Notes under the pieces: model-generated | The model's input: only the letters and a program-made list of their open reading frames with translations | What the model was told of the DNA's origin: nothing | Database searches by the model: none | Shown here: piece after piece, positions 9,471 to 17,808 of the stretch | How the letters are laid out: every line of letters starts with the position of its first letter | How positions within the stretch are numbered: position 1 is the first letter of the stretch | From: Planctomycetota bacterium | GTDB lineage: Bacteria; Planctomycetota; UBA11346 | NCBI GenBank assembly: GCA_014193115.1 | Contig: BJHQ01000013.1 | Coordinates: 62,001-126,000, forward strand | Length of the DNA: 64,000 nucleotides | Reading direction: 5' to 3' | Position numbers and translations under genes: made by a program

Positions 9471-9652
9471 GACAGGTGGTCCGATCTGCGGCTGATGGCT
9501 ACCTCGTCCGTTCGTCCGATGTGCGGCTGATGGCCGCCGCGTCCGTTCGTCCGCATTGCGGCTGATGGCAGCTTCGTCCGATCGTCCTGAGGATAGGAGT
9601 TCAGCGGCGTGGAGGCGCGGACGCGCAGACGTTTGGAGGTCATGACGCTCAT
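9467..9652 (-). CDS. Small ORF bridging cysT and cysW, coupled at both ends
   Basis: This 61-codon frame starts in an ATGA overlap with the cysT stop (9652-9649) and ends in an ATGA overlap with the cysW start (9470-9467). Ribosomes could therefore pass through all three frames. About half of it is made of three tandem 35-bp repeats (9483-9587). The unit is not a multiple of three, so each copy is read in a different frame, while three copies (105 bp) keep the frame open. The peptide is polar with no membrane segment or known motif. It may be a real small protein or a translated linker that keeps ribosomes moving to cysW. Confidence 0.4.
   Translation of the reverse strand: MSVMTSKRLRVRASTPLNSYPQDDRTKLPSAAMRTNGRGGHQPHIGRTDEVAISRRSDHLS
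9483..9587. repeat. Three 35-bp direct tandem repeats between cysT and cysW
   Basis: Three adjacent copies (9483-9517, 9518-9552, 9553-9587) share TGCGGCTGATGGC and CGTCCG-T/A-TCGTCC. They differ mainly in a few bases in the middle. There are no spacers, so this is not a CRISPR array. Confidence 0.85.
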
Positions 9653-10506
9653 ACCGCGCTTCCTGCCCGCTTCTCAGCCCAGCGCTGCAAGAGGTTCACC
9701 ACCAGCAGCATCGCGAAGCTCGCCACCAGCATCGCCGCCCCCAGGGCGGTGGCGCCCTGGTAGTCATATTCCTCAAGCCGGATGATGATGAGGTGGGGCA
9801 CGATCTCGGTCTTCTTGGGGATCGAACCGCTGATGAACACCACCGATCCATATTCGCCGATGGCCCGGGCGAAGGCCAGGGCGAAGCCGGTGAGGATCGC
9901 CGGCAGCAGTTCGGGCAGGATCACCCGGAAGACGATCTGGGAGCGGCTCGCGCCGAGACAGGCGGCGGCTTCTTCTGTTTCTTTGCCGAGTTCTTCAAGC
10001 ACCGGCTGCACCGTGCGGATCACGAACGGCAGACCGACGAAGGTCAGGGCGACGCCGATGCCAAGCTGGGTATAATTCACGTCGATACCGAGGGGGATCA
10101 GCCACGAGCCCAGCCAGCCGTTGGGCGCGAACAGCGCGCACAGGCTGATTCCGGCAACGGCGGTGGGCAACGCGAAGGGCAGATCGACCAGGGCATCGAG
10201 CAGCCGTTTGCCGGGGAACTGGTAGCGCACCAGGACCCAGGCGGCGAGCAGCCCCATCACCAGGTTGATCAGCGCCGCGGCCAGGCTGATGCCAAACGTC
10301 ACCTGGAAGGCCGAGATCACCCTGGGCTTGGATAGTTTGTCCCACAGTCCTTCCCAGCCGAGCCCGCTGGCATGGATGAACAGCGCCACCAAGGGCAGCA
10401 ACACGAGCAGGCCGAGCCAGGCAATGGTGATCCCCATGCCCAGGCCGAAGCCAGGCAGGACGCCGATCTGCGCGCGCCAGCGGTGGAAAATGGGGATGTC
10501 GGACAT
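9649..10506 (-). CDS. cysT: Sulfate/thiosulfate ABC transporter permease CysT
   Basis: The 285-residue permease has about six membrane helices. Family motifs include L-D-A-L-V-D-L-P-F-A-L-P-T-A-V-A-G, T-F-V-G-L-P-F-V-I-R-T-V-Q-P and the coupling loop E-A-A-A-C-L-G-A-S followed by A-R-A-I-G-E-Y-G-S-V. Length matches E. coli CysT (CysU). It is the first gene of the cys operon. No periplasmic sulfate-binding protein (CysP or Sbp) is encoded next to it. The operon diverges from an XRE/cupin regulator. Confidence 0.93.
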   Translation of the reverse strand: MSDIPIFHRWRAQIGVLPGFGLGMGITIAWLGLLVLLPLVALFIHASGLGWEGLWDKLSKPRVISAFQVTFGISLAAALINLVMGLLAAWVLVRYQFPGKRLLDALVDLPFALPTAVAGISLCALFAPNGWLGSWLIPLGIDVNYTQLGIGVALTFVGLPFVIRTVQPVLEELGKETEEAAACLGASRSQIVFRVILPELLPAILTGFALAFARAIGEYGSVVFISGSIPKKTEIVPHLIIIRLEEYDYQGATALGAAMLVASFAMLLVVNLLQRWAEKRAGSAV

Positions 10507-10653
10507 CGGTGAGGAGCGGCGCTAGAGGGGTCGTCGGCAGCCGGAGCAGCCAGCCAGAGGCGCGTACCATGATAACGAAAAATACTTTGTCAACAGCGGA
10601 TGGAAAGTCGTCTTCCGGGTTGCATTTTCATTCGTTTTAGCGAACCTGTGGAC
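10507..10653. promoter_or_regulatory. Divergent promoter region between cysT and the XRE/cupin regulator
   Basis: The 147-bp gap has an AT-rich island (10571-10591) unlike its GC-rich surroundings. On the minus strand a perfect TTGACA lies at 10593-10588. A weak TATCAT follows after only 13 bases and no good -10 is found at 17 bases, so the promoter call for cysT is tentative. The gap is also the natural place for the regulator's operator. Confidence 0.4.
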
Positions 10654-11241
10654 ATGAGCGAAGCCGAGATCGACGCCTTGACCGTGGCGGTAGCCGCCAA
10701 CCTGAAGGACCTGCGCCAGGCTCAAGACCTGACCTTGGATGAACTGGCCAAACGTTCAGGGGTCAGCCGGACGATGCTCCATCAGGTCGAGACCGGCCGT
10801 TCGACGCCGAGCATCGCGGTGCTGTGGAAGATCGCCACCGGACTCGATGTCCCTTTCAACCGTTTGCTCCAGGGCCAGGAACGCAGCGGTCCGTCGGTGC
10901 TCCGCCTCGACCACGCCAAACTGCTGTTCAACCATCAGCAGACCTTCAGCAGCCGGGCGCTGTTCCCGTTCGATGGCCATTCCCGCCACGCCGAATTCTA
11001 TGAATTGGTGTTGAAACCCGGTGGCAGCGAAGTCGCCGAGGCCCACGCCCCCGGCACCACTGAATACCTGGTGCTGGCCCACGGCAGCCGGCTGGTGGTC
11101 GAGGTCAACGGCCAGGCCACCGAGCTGAAGCAGCGCGACGCCCTGGTCTTCGCCGCCGACGTGCCCCACGCTTACCGCAATCCCGATCGCTCGGCCGAGG
11201 CCATCGCCTATCTGATGATGACCTATCACTCCAACGGCTGA
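10654..11241 (+). CDS. XRE-family regulator with C-terminal cupin domain
   Basis: The 195-residue protein has an N-terminal helix-turn-helix (about 10-70) with the XRE pattern L-D-E-L-A-K-R-S-G-V-S-R-T-M-L followed by E-x-G-R-S-T-P-S. A small beta-barrel cupin domain follows (about 100-190), with H-A-P-G-T-T-E-Y and a late V-P-H-A-Y-R-N-P. This class usually senses a small metabolite through the cupin. Its divergence from cysT suggests control of sulfate or sulfur-compound uptake. ATG 10654 is used; upstream in-frame starts at 10600 and GTG 10648 would add residues unrelated to the family. Confidence 0.85.
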   Translation: MSEAEIDALTVAVAANLKDLRQAQDLTLDELAKRSGVSRTMLHQVETGRSTPSIAVLWKIATGLDVPFNRLLQGQERSGPSVLRLDHAKLLFNHQQTFSSRALFPFDGHSRHAEFYELVLKPGGSEVAEAHAPGTTEYLVLAHGSRLVVEVNGQATELKQRDALVFAADVPHAYRNPDRSAEAIAYLMMTYHSNG

Positions 11242-11250
11242 TAGCCGCCT

Positions 11251-11273
11251 CGGAGCGCCGCACTCCGTGCGGC
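11251..11273. repeat. Single copy of the REP-like hairpin
   Basis: CGGAGC followed by the perfect inverted repeat GCCGCAC-TCC-GTGCGGC (11257-11273), identical to the hairpin at 276-292. It lies ten bases after the stop codon of the XRE/cupin gene and may also act as a terminator. Confidence 0.75.
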
Positions 11274-11361
11274 TTGAGGGACGGTGTGCGATCTGGCGCC
11301 AGCAACACGAAGTGCCGCGCCCCGTGTCGCCAACCGCCGTCCGGCTGGTGGGCGCATTTGC

Positions 11362-12354
11362 TCACTTCATGTTCATCTGCTTCAGGCGGCGATCGATTTC
11401 GGCTTCGAGCGGATGGTTCTTGCCGCCGAACCAGTCGACCAGTTCCTTGCGCAGTTCGCTCCAGGCGGCCTGGGCAGGCAGATCCGGGCGGTCTTTCAGC
11501 TGCTGGATGGCGCCGATCGCATTGTCGGCCACGGCCTTCGTGCGGACGTACTTCAGCCAGGCGGTGACCCCGATCAGCGCGAGGACAGTGGCTGAACCGC
11601 TCCACAGCACCCACTCCGGAGCGCTGGCGGCGAAGATCGCAAGCATCGTGCAAATGGTGCCGGCGGCCCCCAGGGGAATGGCCAAGGTGGGCCAGATCAG
11701 CAGGGAAAATCCAGCGAGCAGCACGCACGCCGTGCCGGTGGCGCCGAACATCCAGACCAGGGACTCGATCCGGCTGGCCTGTTCGGCCGCCTTGGCCGCG
11801 ACTGCGGCCTTGTCGCGTTCGGCGGCGCTGGCCCGCTCGACGGCGGCGCGGGTCTGTTCTGCCCGCCATTGGTCGCGTTCGCCGATCAGCTCGGCAATCT
11901 GGCGCTGAGCGGCCGTGTGCTTGTCCTCAAGGGATTTGATCCGCTTGTCGCGTTCGTCGGCCACGGTCAGGGCCTGGCGATACAGGTCATCGGCCTGGCG
12001 GCGGTCGCTTTCGGATTCGGACAGGGCCTTGGTCAGCCGGTCCTCGGCAGCCTGGCGGCCGGCGGCGGAAGGCGGCGGCAGGTTCACCTGGGCCAGGCTC
12101 AATTCGCTGCCGACTACCGCGACATGGCGGTTCTGCTGCGGATTCAGGTGGTTGGCCGAGGTCGCCGCGTGGACATGGTCGGCAGCTTCCTGGCGCTTGG
12201 CGAATTCTTCGGCTTCGCGCTGGCGATAGGCGTCGCTCTGGATCTTTTCAGCGGCGCGGATCAGGTCGTTCTGCGGAGCCATCACCACCCGTTCGGAATC
12301 GCCGAAGCAACCGGAGAGGACGAGGACGAACATGAAGAGAGCGCAGCGGAGCAT
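11362..12354 (-). CDS. Putative lipoprotein with coiled coil and C-terminal membrane segments
   Basis: I do not recognise a family. The 330-residue product starts with a short hydrophobic leader ending in the lipobox LSGC (about 13-16), which predicts a lipid-anchored protein. Residues about 95-190 are charged, alanine-rich and heptad-like, consistent with a long coiled coil. Two or three hydrophobic segments follow (about 195-270) and then a charged tail. Lipobox plus coiled coil plus later membrane helices is an odd combination that could link two membranes. It is followed after 79 bases by the next minus-strand gene's stop. Confidence 0.6.
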   Translation of the reverse strand: MLRCALFMFVLVLSGCFGDSERVVMAPQNDLIRAAEKIQSDAYRQREAEEFAKRQEAADHVHAATSANHLNPQQNRHVAVVGSELSLAQVNLPPPSAAGRQAAEDRLTKALSESESDRRQADDLYRQALTVADERDKRIKSLEDKHTAAQRQIAELIGERDQWRAEQTRAAVERASAAERDKAAVAAKAAEQASRIESLVWMFGATGTACVLLAGFSLLIWPTLAIPLGAAGTICTMLAIFAASAPEWVLWSGSATVLALIGVTAWLKYVRTKAVADNAIGAIQQLKDRPDLPAQAAWSELRKELVDWFGGKNHPLEAEIDRRLKQMNMK

Positions 12355-12433
12355 GGGGCGAGCCTGCCGCCCTGGACGCCGGTGGCCAGTACCAGCTGCG
12401 GGCGCGGCAGACGACTCCGATCGTTCCTGCGGC

Positions 12434-14026
12434 TCAGCGCTTGCCGCGTTCCGGTTCCACCGGCTTCGCGCCGCGGCGTTCGATGGTCAGGACATTCCCC
12501 ACCTGTCCGATGGCGATCACCGGGATGTCGGCTTTCAGCACCAGCCGGTCACCGCTGGCGGTCACCGCCAGGAACGCGTCGATCACCGCCTGGGGCAATT
12601 CGGTCTCGGAGACGCGCTCCGCCGGCAGCTGGGCCTTGACGATGGCGGTGCAGTCGATGCGCAGACCTGCCAGACCCGGGTTTCCGGGCAGCGGCGCGGC
12701 TTGCACCAGCTTGTCGACGGCCGCCACCGCCAGCTCTGCGGCGTCGCCGCCGGCGGCATCCTGCACCTGGACGCAATGCCGGTCGGTGCCGACCACGACC
12801 TGATCGACCACCGTGGCCTTGCCGTCGGGTCCGGTCACGGTGTTGCGGACGCGGTGGCCTTCGATCGATCCGATGGCCACCGGCTCGCTGGGGCCGCCGG
12901 TCAGCGCCGCGGTGTTTCGGCTGATGAATTGAGCCAGTTCGATGGCCCGGGATTGCTCGATCACGGCCACCGCCACCGCCCCGCGCGCCTTGCCCGTCAC
13001 CACCAGGGCCCCGGATGGGCTGCGGTCGTTGAGCGAGAACGCCTGGCGGAAGCCGTCCTCGACGGCATCGCTCCACGGCGATTTCGCCTGCTGGCGCAGG
13101 GTCGGCAGGGTGCGTTCATGCAAGGTGCTGAGCGCTCCTTGCCAGTCGATGTTCCACCAGGCGGTGATGGCGGCGCCCTCGCGGGGCAGCGAAGGCAGCA
13201 GCCGGTTGGCGGCATTGCGCTGGACCCCGAGCCAGGCGGCCAGGGCGGTGTCCAGGCGCGGGGTGACGTGCCCGGTCAACGCCACGGAATCGTCGCCGGA
13301 TGGACGTACTTCCAATTGCAGCTGGGCGAACTGGTTCGACAGCTCGGTCCATGGATCGAGACCGGTCAGCGTTGCGGCCAGCTGCTGTCCGGGCAGGGCC
13401 GACGCGGCGCCGGTCAGATCGGTGGCGATCTGGCTGAGCAGCGGTGCGCGGCCTCGGGAGCGGTAGATCAGCGGCGCCGGGTTGGCGCCGGTCGGAGGCA
13501 TGCCGGCGGCGGCCAGTGCCCGGCATTCGGCCACCGTCGGCGCAAGATAGGCCGTATTGTCACTGACCAGCAGGCGGTATTCGCGCAGTCCGCCGGCGTC
13601 GGTCTGGGTGTAGACCACGCTGCCATCCCGGTCGCCGACCCGGACCATTGGCGGCTCGCCATCGACCGTGGCTCCGAAGCCGTCGACGAACGCGGCGCGC
13701 TTCCCCACCGGGATGATCGCCAGCAACGGCACCCGGTTCGGCCGCCAGGCCACCAGGATCGGCCGCGACAGGTCGATCCCGTCCAGGTCCCGGCAATGCA
13801 GGAGGCGGCGGGCGACGTGCCGGCGCAGCGGGCGGTCATCAATGCCGTATGCACCGGCAAACCGGGTCAGGATGCGATCGAGCCAACGCGGATCATTGAT
13901 CCGCAGCTCGGCGGTGGCCTGCTCCAGCGGATTGGCAGCCGCTGGTGCCGGCGGTTCTCCGGCCCAGCAGGTGCCATGAGCGACCATGCCGGCGGCGAAC
14001 AGGAGGAGGGAGAAGCGCCGGAGCAT
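12434..14026 (-). CDS. Secreted protein of unknown function
   Basis: The 530-residue product has a signal peptide (about 1-22, ending near C-W-A-G). The rest is soluble, alanine-rich and without cysteine motifs or membrane helices. It looks like a repeated alpha/beta fold, with phrases such as ITAWWNIDWQGAL and A-I-G-S-I-E-G-H-R-V. Large secreted proteins of this kind are frequent in planctomycetes. ATG 14026 is used because the signal peptide starts there; the frame is open further upstream. The gene upstream of it in the same direction is absent (divergent cytochrome), so it starts its own transcript. Confidence 0.65.
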   Translation of the reverse strand: MLRRFSLLLFAAGMVAHGTCWAGEPPAPAAANPLEQATAELRINDPRWLDRILTRFAGAYGIDDRPLRRHVARRLLHCRDLDGIDLSRPILVAWRPNRVPLLAIIPVGKRAAFVDGFGATVDGEPPMVRVGDRDGSVVYTQTDAGGLREYRLLVSDNTAYLAPTVAECRALAAAGMPPTGANPAPLIYRSRGRAPLLSQIATDLTGAASALPGQQLAATLTGLDPWTELSNQFAQLQLEVRPSGDDSVALTGHVTPRLDTALAAWLGVQRNAANRLLPSLPREGAAITAWWNIDWQGALSTLHERTLPTLRQQAKSPWSDAVEDGFRQAFSLNDRSPSGALVVTGKARGAVAVAVIEQSRAIELAQFISRNTAALTGGPSEPVAIGSIEGHRVRNTVTGPDGKATVVDQVVVGTDRHCVQVQDAAGGDAAELAVAAVDKLVQAAPLPGNPGLAGLRIDCTAIVKAQLPAERVSETELPQAVIDAFLAVTASGDRLVLKADIPVIAIGQVGNVLTIERRGAKPVEPERGKR

Positions 14027-14431
14027 GACTCGATGCTTTACCTTCGCCGACCGCTCCAGGCAAGACAGCACCGGGATCACTGAGGCAACCTGGGCACACG
14101 CCAGCCGAGCAGGCAGACGCCGGTCGCGCTGGGACGCGCCAGCTGTGCTGGGACGCGCCAGCCGGATTGAGAAAAGCCCACTCGATTCGAGATTTCCACT
14201 TGCGGTGCGGATCCTATCGGGCCAAGACGGGGCCATGGCCGGCCGCAATGCGCCCACGAGGGTCGAGGGAGATCGTCCTTTGAACGCTGCGGCTTGGATC
14301 GGGAAAGCCTGCGGATCAGCGAGGCCGGCCTCGCATGCTCAGCGGATTTCCTGGACGATGGGCAAGCGAAACGGAGTCCACGTCAGGGTTCGGCGCGGGT
14401 GCCTGCCGGCAGGACGCACGGCTCTGACGCG
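14027..14431. other. Divergent gap between the secreted protein and cytochrome genes
   Basis: The 405-bp region must hold two promoters. I see no gene in it. A 15-bp word, GCTGGGACGCGCCAG, is repeated directly at 14128-14142 and 14147-14161 (19-bp period), a possible regulator site or simple duplication. Confidence 0.45.
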
Positions 14432-15796
14432 ATGAGCCGGTCCCGGAGCTGGTGGACGTGGATCCGCCTCGGCGTCGGCCTGTTCGTGGCGGTCACCATG
14501 TTGACGGTCTATGCCAGCATGCCGCCTTTGCGGCCGGTCCGGAAAGCGCCTGCGGCACACCCCGAGCCCTGGACCCCGTCCGGTCTGCCTCCGCCGCCAG
14601 ACCGGCTGGCGGCCGCGCTGGGCAGCGAGGCCGTCCTGGTTTCGTGGTCGGGCGGCACGCGGGCCAAGCTCGAACCCAGCGGATGTGTTCCAGGCATGGC
14701 CGGCGGATTGGTCCGACGCGGCGCCCTGCTCACCCGCAGCCCAGCTGCGCGCAGCCTGCATCTGGAATGCGGTGGGTGGTCGGCCGGCGCGGCGGACTAC
14801 CAGTTGGTGAAGCTTCAAGCCTATCTGGAGGCGTTGGCTGCTGCTGGGATCGCGGCGGTGGGACTGGGCCAGGCCGAAGCTGCCTTGGGCGGGTCGGTCC
14901 TCGGCCCGCTGGTCTCAGCCGGCCCTCCGGTCGTCTGCTGCAATGTGGTGGGATTTCTGCCATCGGTGGCGGTGGAGCGCAGCGGTCAGCAGTTCGTCAT
15001 CACCAGCGTCGTCGCGGCTGGCGTCGCCGGCGCGACCGATCCGGTCCAGGCGGTGGCCCGGTTGGCGACGCCAGAGGGAAGCACGCTGATCATCATGGCC
15101 GATCTCGATCCAGCGGGCCTGGCCTCCTTGGCGGCTGGGGTTCCGAGTTCCGCCGTGGTGATCGCCCGCACGGATGAATCCGGCGCAACGCAGCCGGCCG
15201 GTCCGTGCCGGATCCTGCCATCGTCCGGATCCGGCGCCGTCCAGTATTGGTGGGCCTTGGGTGCCGATGCGTATGCAACAGAAGCAATCGCCGACATCGT
15301 GCCCGATCATCCCGCCATCAGGTCGCGGATCGCAGCCGCAAATCGCCTGCTGGGAACCTTGGATTTCGCCATGGATGCCCCCACGGCACCGCCTCCGGGC
15401 ACGGCCTTCGTCGGCGATGCCGCCTGCCGCTCGTGCCACGCCCAAGAGTTTGCGGTGCACGCCGCCAGCCGTCATGCGCTGCCCAAGGCCCGATTCAGTG
15501 GAACGCCAACGGCCAACGATCCCGAATGCCTGACCTGCCACACGACGGGCCTGGGAGCGATCGGTGGGTTCAGCCGGCGCGGCCAGTCGGAACACGGTCT
15601 CAACCGGATCGGCTGCGAAAGCTGCCACGGGCCAGGCGCGGCCCACGTTTCTGCGCGAATCGCTGGTGATGCGGTGCATGCCAAGCTGCCCCGGATCACG
15701 CTAGCCCAGTGCTCCACCTGTCATGACGCCGAGCGCAACCGCCAGTTCGATGTGCATGCGGCCTGGAACGCCATCGCTCACGGGCCGAATCGATAG
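14432..15796 (+). CDS. Tetraheme cytochrome c with a degenerate phosphoesterase-like N-terminal region
   Basis: The 454-residue protein has an N-terminal signal anchor (about 10-30). The C-terminal third holds four CxxCH heme sites: CRSCH (about 333), CLTCH (about 366), CESCH (about 394) and CSTCH (about 427), spaced as in the cytochrome c554 family. The middle resembles the UshA-like part of multiheme proteins of this type, including a G-G-L-V-R-R-G-A motif after S-G-C. The metal-binding DxH and GNH motifs of active phosphoesterases are not visible. It is probably a periplasmic electron carrier. ATG 14432 precedes the signal anchor. Confidence 0.8.
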   Translation: MSRSRSWWTWIRLGVGLFVAVTMLTVYASMPPLRPVRKAPAAHPEPWTPSGLPPPPDRLAAALGSEAVLVSWSGGTRAKLEPSGCVPGMAGGLVRRGALLTRSPAARSLHLECGGWSAGAADYQLVKLQAYLEALAAAGIAAVGLGQAEAALGGSVLGPLVSAGPPVVCCNVVGFLPSVAVERSGQQFVITSVVAAGVAGATDPVQAVARLATPEGSTLIIMADLDPAGLASLAAGVPSSAVVIARTDESGATQPAGPCRILPSSGSGAVQYWWALGADAYATEAIADIVPDHPAIRSRIAAANRLLGTLDFAMDAPTAPPPGTAFVGDAACRSCHAQEFAVHAASRHALPKARFSGTPTANDPECLTCHTTGLGAIGGFSRRGQSEHGLNRIGCESCHGPGAAHVSARIAGDAVHAKLPRITLAQCSTCHDAERNRQFDVHAAWNAIAHGPNR

Positions 15797-15910
15797 GCGG
15801 TAGCGGACTGCCGCCAGGTGCGTCGGCCAGGTGTGCCATTCCACTCCTCGCCTGTGGTTGATCCGGTGTCGCCAGCGCGACACTGCACCATCCAACAGCG
15901 TGGAGCCTCC

Positions 15911-17686
15911 GTGGAACCGGTCACCGTCGTCATCATCTCAGTCATTGCCGCCTTGGCCGGAGCCATCGTCGGCGTCGTCGCCTGGCGCAACCTCGCCCGC
16001 CAAGCCAACGAGGCCCGCCTGGCCGCGGCCATCGAAACCGAAAAAGCCCGGCTCGCCGCCGAGCATCTGACGCGCCTGCAAGCCGTCGAAGAGCAGGCGA
16101 AAACCCAGCAAAGCCGGCATCGGGCCGAGGCCGAAGCGGCCCTCACCAGCGAGCGCCACGCGGTGGCCGCCGAGCGGCAAGAACTCGCCGCCGAGCGCCA
16201 GTCCCTGCTCACCGACCGCCAGGCCCTGGGCAGCGAGCGCCAAGCGGTGGTGGCTGAGCGCCAGGCGGTGGCGAATGAGCGCCAGGCGGTCTCTGCCGAG
16301 CGCCTAGGGCTGGCCGAGCTCGAAACCCGCAACGAGCGCCGCGAGGCCAAGCTCGCCACCCTCGATGGTGCGATCACCGCCCGCGAAACCGCCCTGGCCA
16401 ACCGCAGCGACGCCCTCGACCGCAAGGCCGAATCCCTGGAAACCCGCGATGGCCGGCTGCGCGAGCGGGAGACCCAACACGACGCCCGCATCGCCGAGCT
16501 CGACCTGCGCGCCAAGGCCCTCGACCAGCGCGAGTCCTCGATCGCCGACGCCCTGGCCAAAGTCGCGGCCATGACCCGCGACGAGGCCGTCGCAGCGCTG
16601 TTCAAAAAGCTCGACGATGAACTGGTGGCCGAAACCGCGGCGCGCATCGCCAAGCATGAAAAGGCCCTTGGCGCACGGTCAAAGGAGATCGCGGTCGAGC
16701 ACGTCGCCCGGGCCATCCAGCGCTACGCCGCCGAGCACACCGCCGAGACCACCGCGACCCGGGTGCCGATCCTCAATCAGGAGTTCAAAGGCCGGATCAT
16801 CGGCAAAGAAGGCCGCAACATCAAAGCCTTTGAACAGGCCACCGGCGCCGACGTGGTTATCGACGAATCGCCCGACTACGTCATGGTCAGCTGCTTCGAT
16901 CCGGTGCGCCGCGAGATGGCTCGCCGGACCCTGACCATCCTGCTCGAAGACGGCCGCATCCATCCCGGCCGGATCGAAGAAGTCATGGCCCAGGTCCAGC
17001 AGGAACTCGACAAGGAACTCGCCCGCCACGGCGAGGACGCCGCGTTCCGCTGCGATGTCTCGGGCCTCCATCCCCAGGTCATCAAGCTGCTCGGCAAGCT
17101 CCATTTCCGCACCAGTTACGGCCAGAACGTGCTCAGCCACACCCAAGAAGTCGCCTTTTTGTGCGGCGCCATAGCCGCCGACCTCGGCCTCGATCCGCGC
17201 CTCGGCCGGCGCTGCGGCCTGCTCCACGACCTGGGCAAGGCCATCGACCACGAACAGGAAGGCAGCCATCCCGAACTCGGCTACGAAGCGCTCAAACGCT
17301 ATGGCGAATCTGAAATCGTGGCCAATGCCGCCCTGGCCCACCACGAAGGCCACGAGGTGCTGTCGGCCTACACCGTCATCGCCGCCGCCGCCGACGCGAT
17401 CAGCGCCGCCCGTCCCGGAGCCCGCAATCACAGCCAGGAAAACTACATCCAGCGCCTGCAACGGCTCGAAGAGATCGCCTGTTCATTCCCCGGTGTGCAA
17501 AAAGCATTTGCGATCCAAGCCGGCCGCGAACTGCGGGTGATCGTCAACCAACTGCAAGTCGAAGACGCGATCCTGCCCAAACTCGCCCGCGACATCGCCA
17601 AACGCATCGCCGACGAAGTCGCCTTCCCCGGTGAAGTGAAAGTCAATTTGATCCGCGAAAGCCGGCATTATGCCATCGCGCGGTGA
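15911..17686 (+). CDS. rny: Ribonuclease Y
   Basis: The 591-residue protein has an N-terminal membrane helix, then a long coiled coil (about 30-270) with near-repeats of A-E-R-Q-A-V. The KH domain has GRIIGKEGRN near 294 and the HD domain has HDLGK near 438 plus H-H-E-G-H. Together these define RNase Y, the membrane-bound endoribonuclease that starts mRNA decay. The coiled coil is longer than in the usual 520-residue enzyme. The start is set at GTG 15911 because the membrane helix begins at once; an open upstream frame from 15818 does not look like family sequence. A decayed copy of its 3' end lies at 19505-19602. Confidence 0.93.
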   Translation: MEPVTVVIISVIAALAGAIVGVVAWRNLARQANEARLAAAIETEKARLAAEHLTRLQAVEEQAKTQQSRHRAEAEAALTSERHAVAAERQELAAERQSLLTDRQALGSERQAVVAERQAVANERQAVSAERLGLAELETRNERREAKLATLDGAITARETALANRSDALDRKAESLETRDGRLRERETQHDARIAELDLRAKALDQRESSIADALAKVAAMTRDEAVAALFKKLDDELVAETAARIAKHEKALGARSKEIAVEHVARAIQRYAAEHTAETTATRVPILNQEFKGRIIGKEGRNIKAFEQATGADVVIDESPDYVMVSCFDPVRREMARRTLTILLEDGRIHPGRIEEVMAQVQQELDKELARHGEDAAFRCDVSGLHPQVIKLLGKLHFRTSYGQNVLSHTQEVAFLCGAIAADLGLDPRLGRRCGLLHDLGKAIDHEQEGSHPELGYEALKRYGESEIVANAALAHHEGHEVLSAYTVIAAAADAISAARPGARNHSQENYIQRLQRLEEIACSFPGVQKAFAIQAGRELRVIVNQLQVEDAILPKLARDIAKRIADEVAFPGEVKVNLIRESRHYAIAR

Positions 17687-17808
17687 GGTCATGCGGTGCA
17701 GCATGGAATGGATTCACGGCAAGCGGATTGGGTCGGAGCAAGAGTGCGGGTCAGGTGGATTTGATACAAGTAATAAAAGAAAAGAAAATATTTTGATTCA
17801 GGAATGAA
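17687..17808. other. AT-rich leader of an acquired segment
   Basis: Base composition drops sharply to AT-rich within about 70 bases after the rny stop, for example GTAATAAAAGAAAAGAAAAT near 17770. It marks the left edge of the segment that carries the SUKH-like gene and probably contains its promoter. Confidence 0.5.

Noticed and set aside
10522-10725. Small minus-strand gene across the cysT promoter region
   Set aside because: It overlaps the XRE/cupin gene start and the AT-rich promoter; the product has no recognisable feature.
12332-14083. A 583-codon plus-strand frame
   Set aside because: It is the antisense of the secreted protein at 12434-14026, which has a proper signal peptide and normal composition.
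14432-15796. 5'-nucleotidase or metallophosphatase activity
   Set aside because: The metal-binding motifs of that family are not visible; only the cytochrome part is supported.
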